Shown: one piece after another, positions 25,960 through 35,200 of the stretch
Layout: every line of letters begins with the position of its first letter
How positions within the stretch are numbered: the stretch's first letter is position 1
NCBI GenBank assembly: GCA_016213845.1
Contig: JACQZN010000135.1
Span: forward strand, 19,008-83,007
DNA: 64,000 nt
Reading direction: 5' to 3'
Source of the DNA: Candidatus Wallbacteria bacterium
GTDB lineage: Bacteria > Muiribacteriota > UBA6191 > JACPRK01
Translations under genes and position numbers: made by a program
Notes under the pieces: generated by a model
Seen by the model: only the letters and a program-made list of their open reading frames with translations
Databases searched by the model: none
What the model was told of the DNA's origin: nothing

Positions 25960-26376
25960 GTGAAGAAGAGCGCACACACCCTGGCCCTGGCGGCCGTGAT
26001 GATCACGATGAGTTTCGGTCTCAACGGATGCGGCGCACTGGGCGCCGTGGGAGGTGCCCTGGGCGGCGTCGCTCGCGGCGCGGCAGGCCTGGTCGGCGGC
26101 GTCGCGCGGGGCGCGGCCGGGCTGGCCAGGGGCGCCGTCGGAGTCGCCGGCAAGGCGCTGACCGGGGCGGCCCGGGTGGCCGGCGCCGTGGCGCCCGCCG
26201 CGCCCGCCATCCTCAACACGGTCGCCGCTGCCGTGCCCGACCCCCGGGCCCAGCAGGCCCTAGGCATGGCCGCCGGAATCACCCAGGCCGGAGTCGGCGC
26301 TATCGGCGCTGCCCGCCAGGGCGGCTACGGCGGAGGCATCGCCCCGCTCGGCGGCGGCGGCGTGACCCTGCGATAG
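25960..26376 (+). CDS. Small glycine-zipper lipoprotein
   Basis: 138 residues. GTG start with AAGGAGG 7 nt upstream. Signal peptide KKSAHTLALAAVMITMSFGLNGC with the lipobox LNGC (Cys about 23). The mature part is Gly/Ala/Val rich with a repeating RGAAGL/RGAVGV pattern (about 32-55), like glycine-zipper membrane segments, and a Gly-rich tail ending GGGGVTLR. It lies between two paralogous Ser/Thr kinases and has a candidate sigma-54 promoter. Role unknown; pore-forming or envelope-associated is possible. Confidence 0.75.
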   Translation: MKKSAHTLALAAVMITMSFGLNGCGALGAVGGALGGVARGAAGLVGGVARGAAGLARGAVGVAGKALTGAARVAGAVAPAAPAILNTVAAAVPDPRAQQALGMAAGITQAGVGAIGAARQGGYGGGIAPLGGGGVTLR

Positions 26377-26412
26377 CAGCAGTTCCCACCAGAAGGGCTG
26401 CCGCGCAACAAT

Positions 26413-26472
26413 CCCGTGGCGTCTACCTGTACCGGGTTTTCCGAAAAACCCGGTACAGGTAGACGCCACGGG
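26413..26472. repeat. Dispersed palindromic element, copy 1
   Basis: Two perfect 28-nt arms (26413-26440 and 26445-26472) around a 4-nt loop. The core is shared with copies at 46.7 and 53.0 kb. It is followed by TTTTTAGGTTTTT, so here it could also terminate the lipoprotein transcript. It sits 43 bp before the next kinase gene. Confidence 0.9.
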
Positions 26473-26501
26473 TTTTTAGGTTTTTAGGGCGCCGGCGACC
26501 C

Positions 26502-26507
26502 TATACT
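26502..26507 (+). promoter_or_regulatory. Candidate -10 element of a leaderless kinase transcript
   Basis: TATACT ends 7 nt before the GTG at 26515. No Shine-Dalgarno is present. The -35 side (GGTTTT) is weak and falls just after the palindromic element. Confidence 0.45.
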
Positions 26508-26514
26508 CGCACCC

Positions 26515-28560
26515 GTGGGCACGACCGACGCGCCGGACCTGTCGAAGCGGCTGCGCGCGCGATACCGGATCGTGCGCGAGCTCGGGCGCGGGGGAATGGG
26601 CTGCGTCTACGAAGCGATCCAGCTCGAGCTCAACCGCAGGGTGTCGATGAAGGTCCTCAACGCCGACCGCTTCGGGGACGCCGAAAGCCGACAGCGCTTC
26701 CTGGCCGAGGCCCGCATCCTGGCCCGGCTGTCGCACCCGGGGATCGTGACGCTATACGACGCGGAGCTGGATGGGAACTGCCCGGTCATCGTCATGGAGT
26801 ACGTCGAAGGCGATTCGCTCGAGCGGATCGTGAGGCACAAGGGCAAGCTCTCCTTCAAGGAGGCGGTCCTGTACGCGCTGCCGCTGCTGGACGGGCTCGC
26901 CTACCTGCATGACGCGGGCGTGCTCCATCGCGATCTCAAGCCGGAGAACATCCTGGTCCCGGCCGACGGCCCGCCCAAGCTGGCCGATTTCGGCATCGCG
27001 CTGGCGGAGGGGGCCGGGCGGCTGACGGCGGAGGGGTACCTGGTCGGCACCCCGATGTACATGGCGCCCGAGCTTCTGAAGGGCGAAGCGCCGTCGCCGG
27101 CGACCGACCAGTACGCGTTCGGAGTGACGCTCTTCCGGATGCTGACGGGTACGTTTCCGATCCCGCAGGTGCCGGCCGCGAGCCTCCTGACGGCCAAGCG
27201 AGGGCTGGACCGGGCGCTGGTCGGCTCGATGTTGCGCGGCTTGCCGCCGGCCGGCATCGACCTGGTGGCCCGGTCGCTTGCGCCCGAAGCGGCGCGGCGA
27301 TTCCCCTCTGCCCGCGCCATCGCCGACGCCCTGCTATCTGCGCAGGCACCGGCAAACGCGCGCGCAGGCCGGGCGCCCATGGCGATGGCCGGGCCGCTCC
27401 CGGCCGCAGGTCGAAGGAGTCGATGGACCCGTTCGGTCGCAGGTCTGGCTTCCGTCGCCGCGCTGACTGCGGGCCTCTCGTGGCTGGGCCGGCCTGCTGA
27501 AGTGCCCCGGCCGGACCTCCCGAGCCCGGAGCCCGCCTCCCAGGCGATCCGCGTGACGCTCGCGCGACGGCTGCCCCACGCGACTCGGGTGCAGGTCGAG
27601 CTGACGCGCACGTCGGCGCTCACTCTCGAAGTCCTCGACGGCGCACGCGTGGCGGGCAGGTTCGAGCGCTCGCCGGCGAAGAGCCATCCCGCGATGCTGC
27701 CGGTGACCGACGACGGCCGCGATTACGAGCTGCTCGCAAGGACTCCCGAAGGCCAAGCAACGGGCCGCGCGGCGCTCCCGAGCCCGGCGCGGGCTCTTGA
27801 CGGGCTCTGTCTCGAGGTCGATCGGGACCTTGCGATGCCGGTGTTGCGCGCCATTGGCCGCGACATCGTCATCGGAGCCTCTCGGGCCGCGGTCGGAGCG
27901 AAGATCCGGGCGCTGGTCGACTCGGGCCGGTGGCGACAACGTGTGGAGCGGACCCGGCAGCTTGCCGGCTGGGCGCTGGGACCGGAGTATCCCGACGCCG
28001 GCACGAAGCTCGGCTGGGTCTCGTTCCTGGATCAGCTGCTGCGACTTGACCTGATGTCCGGCGCCTACGGCGTCGGCCTGCGCACCGGGGTCCGGGAGCT
28101 GTACGGGGAATCCTGGAGCTGCTTTGCGGGCGACGCCCCGCAGGGCAAGGCCGCTGCCTTGCTGCGCTTCCCAGAGCCCAGAAAGCTGCTGGCGCGACTG
28201 GTGAGCGACCTTCGCAAGTTCGGTCTGGGGGAAGGCGACGCCACGGCGCTGGACGTCGAGCTGGAGCTGCCTGCGACCGCCGGGGCGCGACAGGCGTGTC
28301 TCACCGTGCACGCCTTGGACCCGACACCGGAAGGCGTCCTGACCGTCAACGTCAACCCTGGCCCCGACGACACCCGCGGCCGGTTCATCCTTCCCTTTCT
28401 TTCGAGCGCTCCGGCTCGAGGCGAAGCGGCCATGAGCCGCAACTTCGATCCCGCGCTGCTAAGGCAGGGGCGCAACCGGTTCCGCTTTCGCTTCGGCGCG
28501 CTTCCCGGCTTGCTGGCGATGCACGTCCGGCTCTCCTCGGTGGCGGTCACGGTCTACTGA
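26515..28560 (+). CDS. Membrane Ser/Thr protein kinase (paralogue 2)
   Basis: 681 residues. Kinase domain with GRGGMG (24-29), Lys46 in VSMK rather than the usual VAxK, HRDLKPEN with Asp140, DFG (158-160) and GTPMYMAPE. One membrane segment lies at about 305-325. The ~350-residue outside part ends FGALPGLLAMHVRLSSVAVTVY, clearly related to the tail of the kinase at 23526. The two kinases therefore share both the catalytic and the unusual C-terminal domain and probably arose by duplication, with the lipoprotein gene and a palindromic element now between them. GTG start, candidate leaderless. Confidence 0.88.
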   Translation: MGTTDAPDLSKRLRARYRIVRELGRGGMGCVYEAIQLELNRRVSMKVLNADRFGDAESRQRFLAEARILARLSHPGIVTLYDAELDGNCPVIVMEYVEGDSLERIVRHKGKLSFKEAVLYALPLLDGLAYLHDAGVLHRDLKPENILVPADGPPKLADFGIALAEGAGRLTAEGYLVGTPMYMAPELLKGEAPSPATDQYAFGVTLFRMLTGTFPIPQVPAASLLTAKRGLDRALVGSMLRGLPPAGIDLVARSLAPEAARRFPSARAIADALLSAQAPANARAGRAPMAMAGPLPAAGRRSRWTRSVAGLASVAALTAGLSWLGRPAEVPRPDLPSPEPASQAIRVTLARRLPHATRVQVELTRTSALTLEVLDGARVAGRFERSPAKSHPAMLPVTDDGRDYELLARTPEGQATGRAALPSPARALDGLCLEVDRDLAMPVLRAIGRDIVIGASRAAVGAKIRALVDSGRWRQRVERTRQLAGWALGPEYPDAGTKLGWVSFLDQLLRLDLMSGAYGVGLRTGVRELYGESWSCFAGDAPQGKAAALLRFPEPRKLLARLVSDLRKFGLGEGDATALDVELELPATAGARQACLTVHALDPTPEGVLTVNVNPGPDDTRGRFILPFLSSAPARGEAAMSRNFDPALLRQGRNRFRFRFGALPGLLAMHVRLSSVAVTVY

Positions 28561-28567
28561 CGTTCCC

Positions 28568-28605
28568 CGCCCGGCGGCCCGGGCGTAGTGTATCCTAGGT
28601 TACAC
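28568..28605. promoter_or_regulatory. Hairpin plus 18-bp near-palindrome upstream of the secreted-protein operon
   Basis: 28568-28585 is a 7-bp stem with a 4-nt loop, possibly ending the kinase transcript. It is followed at 28588-28605 by GTGTA-T-CCTAGG-T-TACAC, a dyad with one mismatched pair, which could bind a dimeric regulator. No consensus promoter is visible nearby, so regulation here is unresolved. Confidence 0.3.
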
Positions 28606-28653
28606 TTTGCTCCCGGGCGAACTTCGCCGAGCTCACGACCGTTGGAGGGGCCC

Positions 28654-29820
28654 ATGCGAGACGAACTCGCGGTTCTCTTGAGGAACGTCGTTTCGAAAGC
28701 GTGCGTCGCGCTCGGGCGCGGTGGCGGACCGCCGACGGCGGCCTGGCTGCTGGTCTTGACACTGGCCACGGGCACCGGCGGCGCCGCGGCAAGTCCGCTC
28801 GCGGCAGTAGGCTACCGGCTCAACTCCCCGGTGGCGGCCGAAGGCGACGCCGTCGTCGTGCGCTTTGCGCTCGCGGAGCCCGCTCATGTGACCCTCACTG
28901 CGTTCGACGCCGACCACGCGCGGGCCGCCACAGTCGCTGCCTCGAGGGTGCTGCCGGCCGGGGAGGTCACGCTCACGTGGCCGTGCACGGGCGATGCGGG
29001 CGGGCCGGTGGCCGGCGGAGTCTACTACTTCGTCCTGGAGGCGACCTCCGAGGGCGGCTCCTGTCGCTACGACCCGGCGCTCGAGGGCGGCGGCGAGCCG
29101 ATCCCGATGGAGTTCGGCCAGGAGGCCTACGACACCCAGACGAGACAGTTGCGCTTTCGACTCGATCGGCCGGGCTGGGTGCGAGCCAGGGCCGGGGTCC
29201 ACTCGGGCCCGCTGCTGGCCACGCCGCTCGACTGGCGGCCTCTGCCCGCCGGAGATCACCGCATCGGCTGGGACGGCAAGGACGACTCGGGCGTCATGGA
29301 CCTGGCGGCGCACCCCGGACTCTCGATTGTGATGGAGGCCTTCGGGCTGCCGCCCGGGGCGGTGATCGTCGCCGGGCCTGCACGCGCCGGCTCCGCTTCC
29401 AAGGCTGGCGGCGCGGACGCGCGGGCTCTGGAGCGTTTGACCCGCGTCCGCAAGACGGCCACGGCCAGAGGGGTCGCCTCCCAGTACCTGCAGCCCTCGG
29501 CCCAGCGAATCTCGCCCGGCTTTACCCTCTCGTGGGAGGGCGGCGGCCTCCCTGTTCTTGCCTCGAAGGCCGAGTCGCTGCCTCTGCGGATCTCGGCCGA
29601 CCCGGACACCGTCGCGCGGCTTGCCGAGCAACGCTTCGAGATCGTGACCTTCGTCGACTTCCAGCGCGTGGGCGAGGAGGAGCTGGGTTACCTCCCCTAC
29701 ACCGTGCAGGTGCCAGCGAGCGCGCTGGCCAAGGGCGAGCACACCGTCTCCGTCAGTCTCGTGACCTTCGGAGGTCAGGCTTCCACGCGAAGCCTCAAAG
29801 TACAGGCAGGTGACCGATGA
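28654..29820 (+). CDS. Secreted protein with FlgD-like Ig domains
   Basis: 388 residues. After a hydrophobic N-terminal segment (TAAWLLVLTLATGTGGAAAS) come two beta-sandwich modules whose strands resemble FlgD-type Ig repeats: VTLTWPCTGDAGGPVAGGVYYF and HRIGWDGKDDSGVMDLAAHPGL. The C-terminal third (FEIVTFVDFQRVGEEELGYLPYTV) looks like a further beta domain. The ATG has GGAGGGG upstream. It overlaps the next gene by ATGA and starts the secreted-protein operon. Probably a periplasmic or surface component; no enzyme motif is seen. Confidence 0.7.
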   Translation: MRDELAVLLRNVVSKACVALGRGGGPPTAAWLLVLTLATGTGGAAASPLAAVGYRLNSPVAAEGDAVVVRFALAEPAHVTLTAFDADHARAATVAASRVLPAGEVTLTWPCTGDAGGPVAGGVYYFVLEATSEGGSCRYDPALEGGGEPIPMEFGQEAYDTQTRQLRFRLDRPGWVRARAGVHSGPLLATPLDWRPLPAGDHRIGWDGKDDSGVMDLAAHPGLSIVMEAFGLPPGAVIVAGPARAGSASKAGGADARALERLTRVRKTATARGVASQYLQPSAQRISPGFTLSWEGGGLPVLASKAESLPLRISADPDTVARLAEQRFEIVTFVDFQRVGEEELGYLPYTVQVPASALAKGEHTVSVSLVTFGGQASTRSLKVQAGDR

Positions 29821-32225
29821 GACCCACCCAGAGCGCCACGGCCCCCCGAGCCAGGGATTGTCACCGGCGGTCCCCGCTCGGCCTGGCCCCGGCAGGTTCG
29901 GTTCGGGCCATTTCCTTCAACGCCCGCCGCCCAGGACACCGCTGCCTCGGGACGGTGTTGTGCCCGCTGATTTTCGCGCTGCTCCTCGCCTCGACCGCGC
30001 AGGCGGCAGGGCTGGACCTGGTGGTACCGGTGACGGCTCCGGGCCGCACGTTCCAGGTCGGCATCACGGTCCGGGAGGCTTCCGATCTCTACGGCGCGGC
30101 GCTGGATCTCACCTACGACCCGGCCGTCATCACCCTGATCGACCGGGACGACGACCCGCAGAACGGAATCCAGCCCGCTGTCTCGGAGGGCCCGTTCCTC
30201 GGCGAGGGCGGCACGACACCGACCGTGTTCGCTACCGCCCTGGAAGACGACCGCCAGGGAAGGCTGCTGCTCGGCGTCGTCCGCCGGGGCCCGGCGCTGG
30301 GAGCATCGACGGCGGAGCCGCGTCTGCTTGCGACGGCGCGCTTTCGAGCGCGCGCGCGCGGGACGACGTCGCTTTCGATCGAGCGAGCCACGCTCAGCGA
30401 TTCCGGCGACGGCCGGCTGCCGCTGACGACCAGCTCGGCCACGCTGCTCGTGGCGACCGCCGCCATAGACGCGCCGCCCTCCGCCCGGGCCGGCCCGGAT
30501 CGCCAGGAGCGGCCCGGCCGCATCCCGCTCGACGCAACCGCCAGTACCGACCCGCAGGGCGATCCCCTCACCTATCGCTGGAGCCTCGCCGGCGGCCCGG
30601 CCGCGTCGCTCCAGAACACGACGTCCCCTGTCGCCATCCTCGAAGCCCCGACAGCCGGCAGCCGCGTCGTGCGCCTCGAGGTGAGCGACGCCTCATCGAC
30701 CTCCACCGACGAAGTCACCATCGACGTCACCGAGGCACTCAACCGGCGCCAGGCGGTTGCCGTGCGCACACCCGGGCCGGGGCAATCCGGAGCCGTTTTC
30801 ATCGGTTTCGTCACCGCCGACCCTGAAGGCGACACCGTATCGGTGACGATCGAACGCTCCACCGACGGCATCGCCTTCTCTCCGGCGCGCGCCGCCGGTG
30901 GCGACGGCCTCACCAACCTGGCGGCGCCGCCCTCCGGCGCCAGCCACGTCTTCGTCTGGAACTCGCTGGCTGATCTCGGCGCCGTGGCCACCACCGCGTT
31001 CATACGCATCCGGGCTACGGACACCGGTGGCGCCGGAGTCGCCGGCTCCAGCGGCTCCTTTCAGGTGGACAACCGGACACAGGAGGTCCTCGTCTCGATC
31101 CGGTCGCCAAAGACGGGAGACAGGTTCTTCGAAGGCCAGCAAGTGCCGCTCTCCGGCCTGGCCGCCGACAGCGCCGGAGCTGCCATCACCGGCGCCGGTC
31201 TGGTCTGGACGTCGAGCATCGGCGGACAGGTGGCCACGGGCTCGGAGACCACGGCCATCCTCACCACCGGCGAGCACGTCCTGACGCTGACGGCTCGCGA
31301 TAGCCAGGGTCGCACGGCCACTCGAACAGTCGGCGTTCAGGTTGCCCCGCGACCTGCGCCCGCGAACCTGCTGACGATCTCGGGCCGGATCACGCTCGCC
31401 GCCAGTGGCCTGCCGGCGCCCGACGGAACCCGGCTGACGTTCTTCAACCTCTCTCGGCGCGTCTCGGCCGGCGCCATCGCAGGCGCTGGCGACGGAAGCT
31501 ACTCGGCGCTGGTTTCTCGCTCCGACAACCCGGCGGCGGCCCCGGGCGACCTCATCCGGGTCGACGTCGGGGACGTGTCGGGCGCGTTGCTCACGGCCTC
31601 ACCGGCGAGCTTCACGCTGGCCGAAGCAGACTTCCTGGAGCGCTCCAGGCTCCAGGACATCTCGGTCGTCGCGCGCTCGACCCTCCCGCTGGAGCGCGGT
31701 CTCAACTTGGTGGCGCTCCCCGCCGACCCCGCCGCGGGTGCGGGGCCCATCGACGCCGCGGCCCTGGCAGGGGCGACCGGTGCCCAGTTCGTGATCCGGA
31801 CCGTGCCTGGCGGCGCCGGCCAGGCGGGCCGATTCGAAGTGTTCATCCCGGGCGGACCCGTGCCGGCCTTCTCCATCACCGGCGACCAGGCCTACCTCCT
31901 TCAGATGTCTGCCCCCTTCGTCTACTCGTACGTCGGACGGCCCTGGCCCGATTCTGCCCGCTCCAGGCGCCTGCACGCGGGCGTCAACCTCATCGCCTTC
32001 CCCAGGGGCGCACCCGCCGGGTTCGACCTGGCCGACCTGGGCCTCGTGGCCGCCACGCGGGTCGTCGCGCGCTTCGATCGCGCCCCCGAGGACACCTCGG
32101 AAGCGCCGCGCAGGTTCCGCCTGTTCTCCCCTGCCTTCGCCGACGATCCGGAGCCCGTCGAGAATGGGAAGGGCTACATCGTCGTCGTGCCCGCGGCGCG
32201 CGACCTGACCGTCCCCGCGCCCTGA
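29817..32225 (+). CDS. Secreted cohesin-domain protein
   Basis: 802 residues. Long N-terminus with a hydrophobic signal core (LIFALLLASTAQAAG, about residues 51-66). Then a cohesin-like domain (about 65-220): beta start LDLVVPVTAPGRTFQVGITV, the LYGAALDLTYDPAVITLID block and a C-terminal VLLVATA-type strand. PKD/Ig-like domains follow (DATASTDPQGDPLTYRWSL and others), then a region of beta repeats resembling the start of the cohesin module. Cohesins bind dockerins. The next gene encodes a dockerin, 45 bp away, so the two products may assemble on the cell surface (inference). No cellulosomal enzyme domain is seen. Confidence 0.7.
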   Translation: MRPTQSATAPRARDCHRRSPLGLAPAGSVRAISFNARRPGHRCLGTVLCPLIFALLLASTAQAAGLDLVVPVTAPGRTFQVGITVREASDLYGAALDLTYDPAVITLIDRDDDPQNGIQPAVSEGPFLGEGGTTPTVFATALEDDRQGRLLLGVVRRGPALGASTAEPRLLATARFRARARGTTSLSIERATLSDSGDGRLPLTTSSATLLVATAAIDAPPSARAGPDRQERPGRIPLDATASTDPQGDPLTYRWSLAGGPAASLQNTTSPVAILEAPTAGSRVVRLEVSDASSTSTDEVTIDVTEALNRRQAVAVRTPGPGQSGAVFIGFVTADPEGDTVSVTIERSTDGIAFSPARAAGGDGLTNLAAPPSGASHVFVWNSLADLGAVATTAFIRIRATDTGGAGVAGSSGSFQVDNRTQEVLVSIRSPKTGDRFFEGQQVPLSGLAADSAGAAITGAGLVWTSSIGGQVATGSETTAILTTGEHVLTLTARDSQGRTATRTVGVQVAPRPAPANLLTISGRITLAASGLPAPDGTRLTFFNLSRRVSAGAIAGAGDGSYSALVSRSDNPAAAPGDLIRVDVGDVSGALLTASPASFTLAEADFLERSRLQDISVVARSTLPLERGLNLVALPADPAAGAGPIDAAALAGATGAQFVIRTVPGGAGQAGRFEVFIPGGPVPAFSITGDQAYLLQMSAPFVYSYVGRPWPDSARSRRLHAGVNLIAFPRGAPAGFDLADLGLVAATRVVARFDRAPEDTSEAPRRFRLFSPAFADDPEPVENGKGYIVVVPAARDLTVPAP

Positions 32226-32269
32226 TCGCCCGCCCGGCGATTCCAATGGGACTGAAAAGAGGACTCGAG

Positions 32270-35200
32270 ATGATTCGACTTCGCTCTCCGAAGCGCGCGC
32301 TGGCAGCGCTGGCGGCTGCGTTGGTCCTCGCGGCGGCACCCGAGGCCTGGGCGCTGCTCGGCGACGTGGACGGGTCAGGCCGCGTGGACGGGCTCGATCT
32401 GATTCTGCTCTCCAGGTCCCTCGGCACCGTTCGAGGACAGGCGAGGTTTGCAGACGCCGGCGACCTCGACGGCGACGGCCGCATCACGGATCGCGACATC
32501 GCCATCGTCAAGGCCAACTTCGCGCGCACCGGTCGCGACCAGAACCTCTGGGTCGCCGACACGGGCAACGGGCGGCTCGTGAAGGTAAACGTCTCCACCG
32601 GGCGCACGCTCACTACCGTGCCGGTCGCTGACGCGCGCCTGGTCGCCATCGACACGGCCAGCGGCGATGCCTGGGCGGCCGCGGCGGGAAACACGCTCGT
32701 CCACGTGACCGCGACCGGACGCGTCTTGGCCCGCGTCACAGGCTTCGGCGACATCCGTGACCTGGCAGTCGATTCCGCCCGCGGGATCGTCTATGTCGCC
32801 GACGCCGGGCTGCAGCGCGTGTTCCGCGTACCGCGCAGCGTGGCCGACGGCACGGACGCCCCTTCGACGGCCAGCGTCGGGGGTTCTTCGCTCACGTCGA
32901 TCCGCTCGAGCTCCTCGGTGCGCTCGCTGGCAGTGGACCCGCCCCGCGAGGCGCTCTGGGTGCTCGAGCGCGAGAGCCAGCTCCATCGCGTTTCGACGCG
33001 CGCCCCTGGGGACTACTCCCTTTCGTCCTCGCCCGTCTTCCACACCCCCAATGGCTCGGTGCGCGCGCGCGGCCGCATCGCCGTCGACGGCCGCGACGGC
33101 AGTCTCGTCGTGAGCGACCAGGACGTGTTCATCTCGCGCGTGACCAACAGCATCACCCTGCCCCGCCGGGTCTCCCGGATCTCCGCGGGCAACTCGAGCG
33201 AGCTCTTCGCTTCCGGTCGAGGGATCGGTATCTTCGACACCCCGGGAGACGTCGCCGTCAATGCCTTCGACTCGAGCGTCTGGGTGGCCAACGAGGCGCC
33301 TGCCGGGGCCTGGGTTGTCAAGGTCGACGCCTCGGGCAAGGAGGTCGTCCGGGTCGGCGGCTTCAAGGGGCCGCTGGCGCTCTCCGTCGATCCCTTCACT
33401 GGCGCCCTCTGGGTCGCGGACACCGGCGCCAGCAGAGTCCACAAGCTGACGCCCACGGGGGTCCGGCAGTTCGACCTGGCCGGCTTCAGCCGCCCCGGGG
33501 ACCTGGCCGTGCTGCCAGGCGATTCCATCAAAGGCGCTCCGTTCGTGGGCGCGCTGGCCGTGCCGACCGTCGTTGCGATCGGCGAGCCCGTCAGCTTCAG
33601 CGGAGTCGCCGCATCTCTCACCTCGAGCCTCACCCGCTTCGAGTGGGACTTCGACGGCGACGGGACCTTCGAGTACTCCAGCCCCTCGACCGCCTCGGTG
33701 ACGCGGGCCTTCTCGCGCGAGGGCGTCTACAACGCCGTACTGCGCGTCGCCGACGCCGACCAGCTCTCCGGCATCGACTACTCCACGATCGTGCGCGTCG
33801 GGTCGCTGCGGGCAACGGCCTCTGCGTCGCCGTTGCGCGGCAGGGCGCCGCTTGCTGTCGACTTCACGGTGCATCTTTTCAGTCCTATTTCAGGCCGCGC
33901 CGAGAGTGTCCAGTGGGACTTCGACGGCGACGGCTCGTTCGAGAGCTTCCAGGAGAGCGACCGCACCTCGGTGACGGTACGAAACACCTTCTCGAAGGCC
34001 GGGACCTATCGAGCCATCGTGAAGGTCACCGACGAAATCGGCTCCACCGTCGAGAGCGCCGTCACCGTGGAGGTCACGCCAGCCCGGCCCGTGCTCTCCT
34101 TCTTCGGCTCGGCCAGCTCCGGACCCGCACCGCTCGAGGTGCGCTACTCCGCTTCGGGAAACGTCGCCGACGGGTCGCTTGCGGCCTTCCGGTTCGACTT
34201 CGACGGCGACGGCACGACGGACCTGGTCAAGCCACCCGACGGTACGACGAATGGGACCACGGCTCTGTTCGTCTACCGCGCCGCGGGCACGTACCTCCCT
34301 CGCCTGGAGGTCACCGACTCGAAGGGACTCACGGAGACCTCCGGGCTCACCGTGACTGTGTCGGGGGACGCGACGGTCCGGCCCCGTGCCCCGGCCATCC
34401 TGGCATCCGCGACTCCCCGGGAGGGTCCGGCCCCGCTGGGCGTGACTCTGGGCGCGACGCTGATCGGCGGTGACTCGCCGCCCGCGCGGTTCGACTGGGT
34501 GTTCGGCGACGGGCCTCTGGAGGAGCGCTCGCTCCTCACGGACACGGCCGACGGGGGCCTGACGAACTTCAGCGCATCGGGGACGTGGGGCACAACCGGT
34601 TCTCCCGCGGTCAGCGGTCTGGCCTTCACGGACAGCCCCAGCGGCAACTACCGCAACAACACGGACTCCTCGCTTACGTCGCGCGAGATCACCGTGGCGG
34701 GCGCCACGACCGCGGTGCTCAGTTACTTCGAGCGCTACGACACCGAGTCGTGCTGCGACCGCGGGAGAGTCGAGGTTTCACGCGATGGCGGCCCATTTGT
34801 CGAGCTGACCGGCTCGCGGATCTCCGGCATCCAGAACACCTTCGCCCGGCGTACGGTGGGCATTCCCAACTTGGAGGGAATCGGCCTTCTGAGGCTGCGG
34901 TTCCGATTCACGAGCGATAGCTCTACGGTGAAGGACGGCTGGGTGATCGACGACATCTCACTGACGGCGGAGGTGGCGGCGAGCAACTTCACGTCGACGA
35001 CCACCGTCGCCGCCAGCCACACATACACGTCGCCGGGCCTCTACCGCGCGATCCTGGTTGAAACGGGTGAGTTGGGCGAGGTGGCCTCGGGCTCGATAAC
35101 GGTCAGGGTCCTGCCTCAGGGAACGCCCAGGGCTGCAGCACAAGTGCGGCCTGTGGCCGGGGTTCTGCCGCTCGTCGCGACGCTGGACGGCTCGGGCTCG

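Noticed and set aside
25767..26282. N-terminal extension of about 170 residues of the kinase at 23526
   Set aside because: The extension is antisense to the lipoprotein gene and Ala/Pro low complexity; the kinase domain begins shortly after ATG 25766.
28598..28610. Possible sigma-54 promoter (GGTTACACTTTGC) before the secreted operon
   Set aside because: GG and GC are only 9 nt apart; sigma-54 needs 10.
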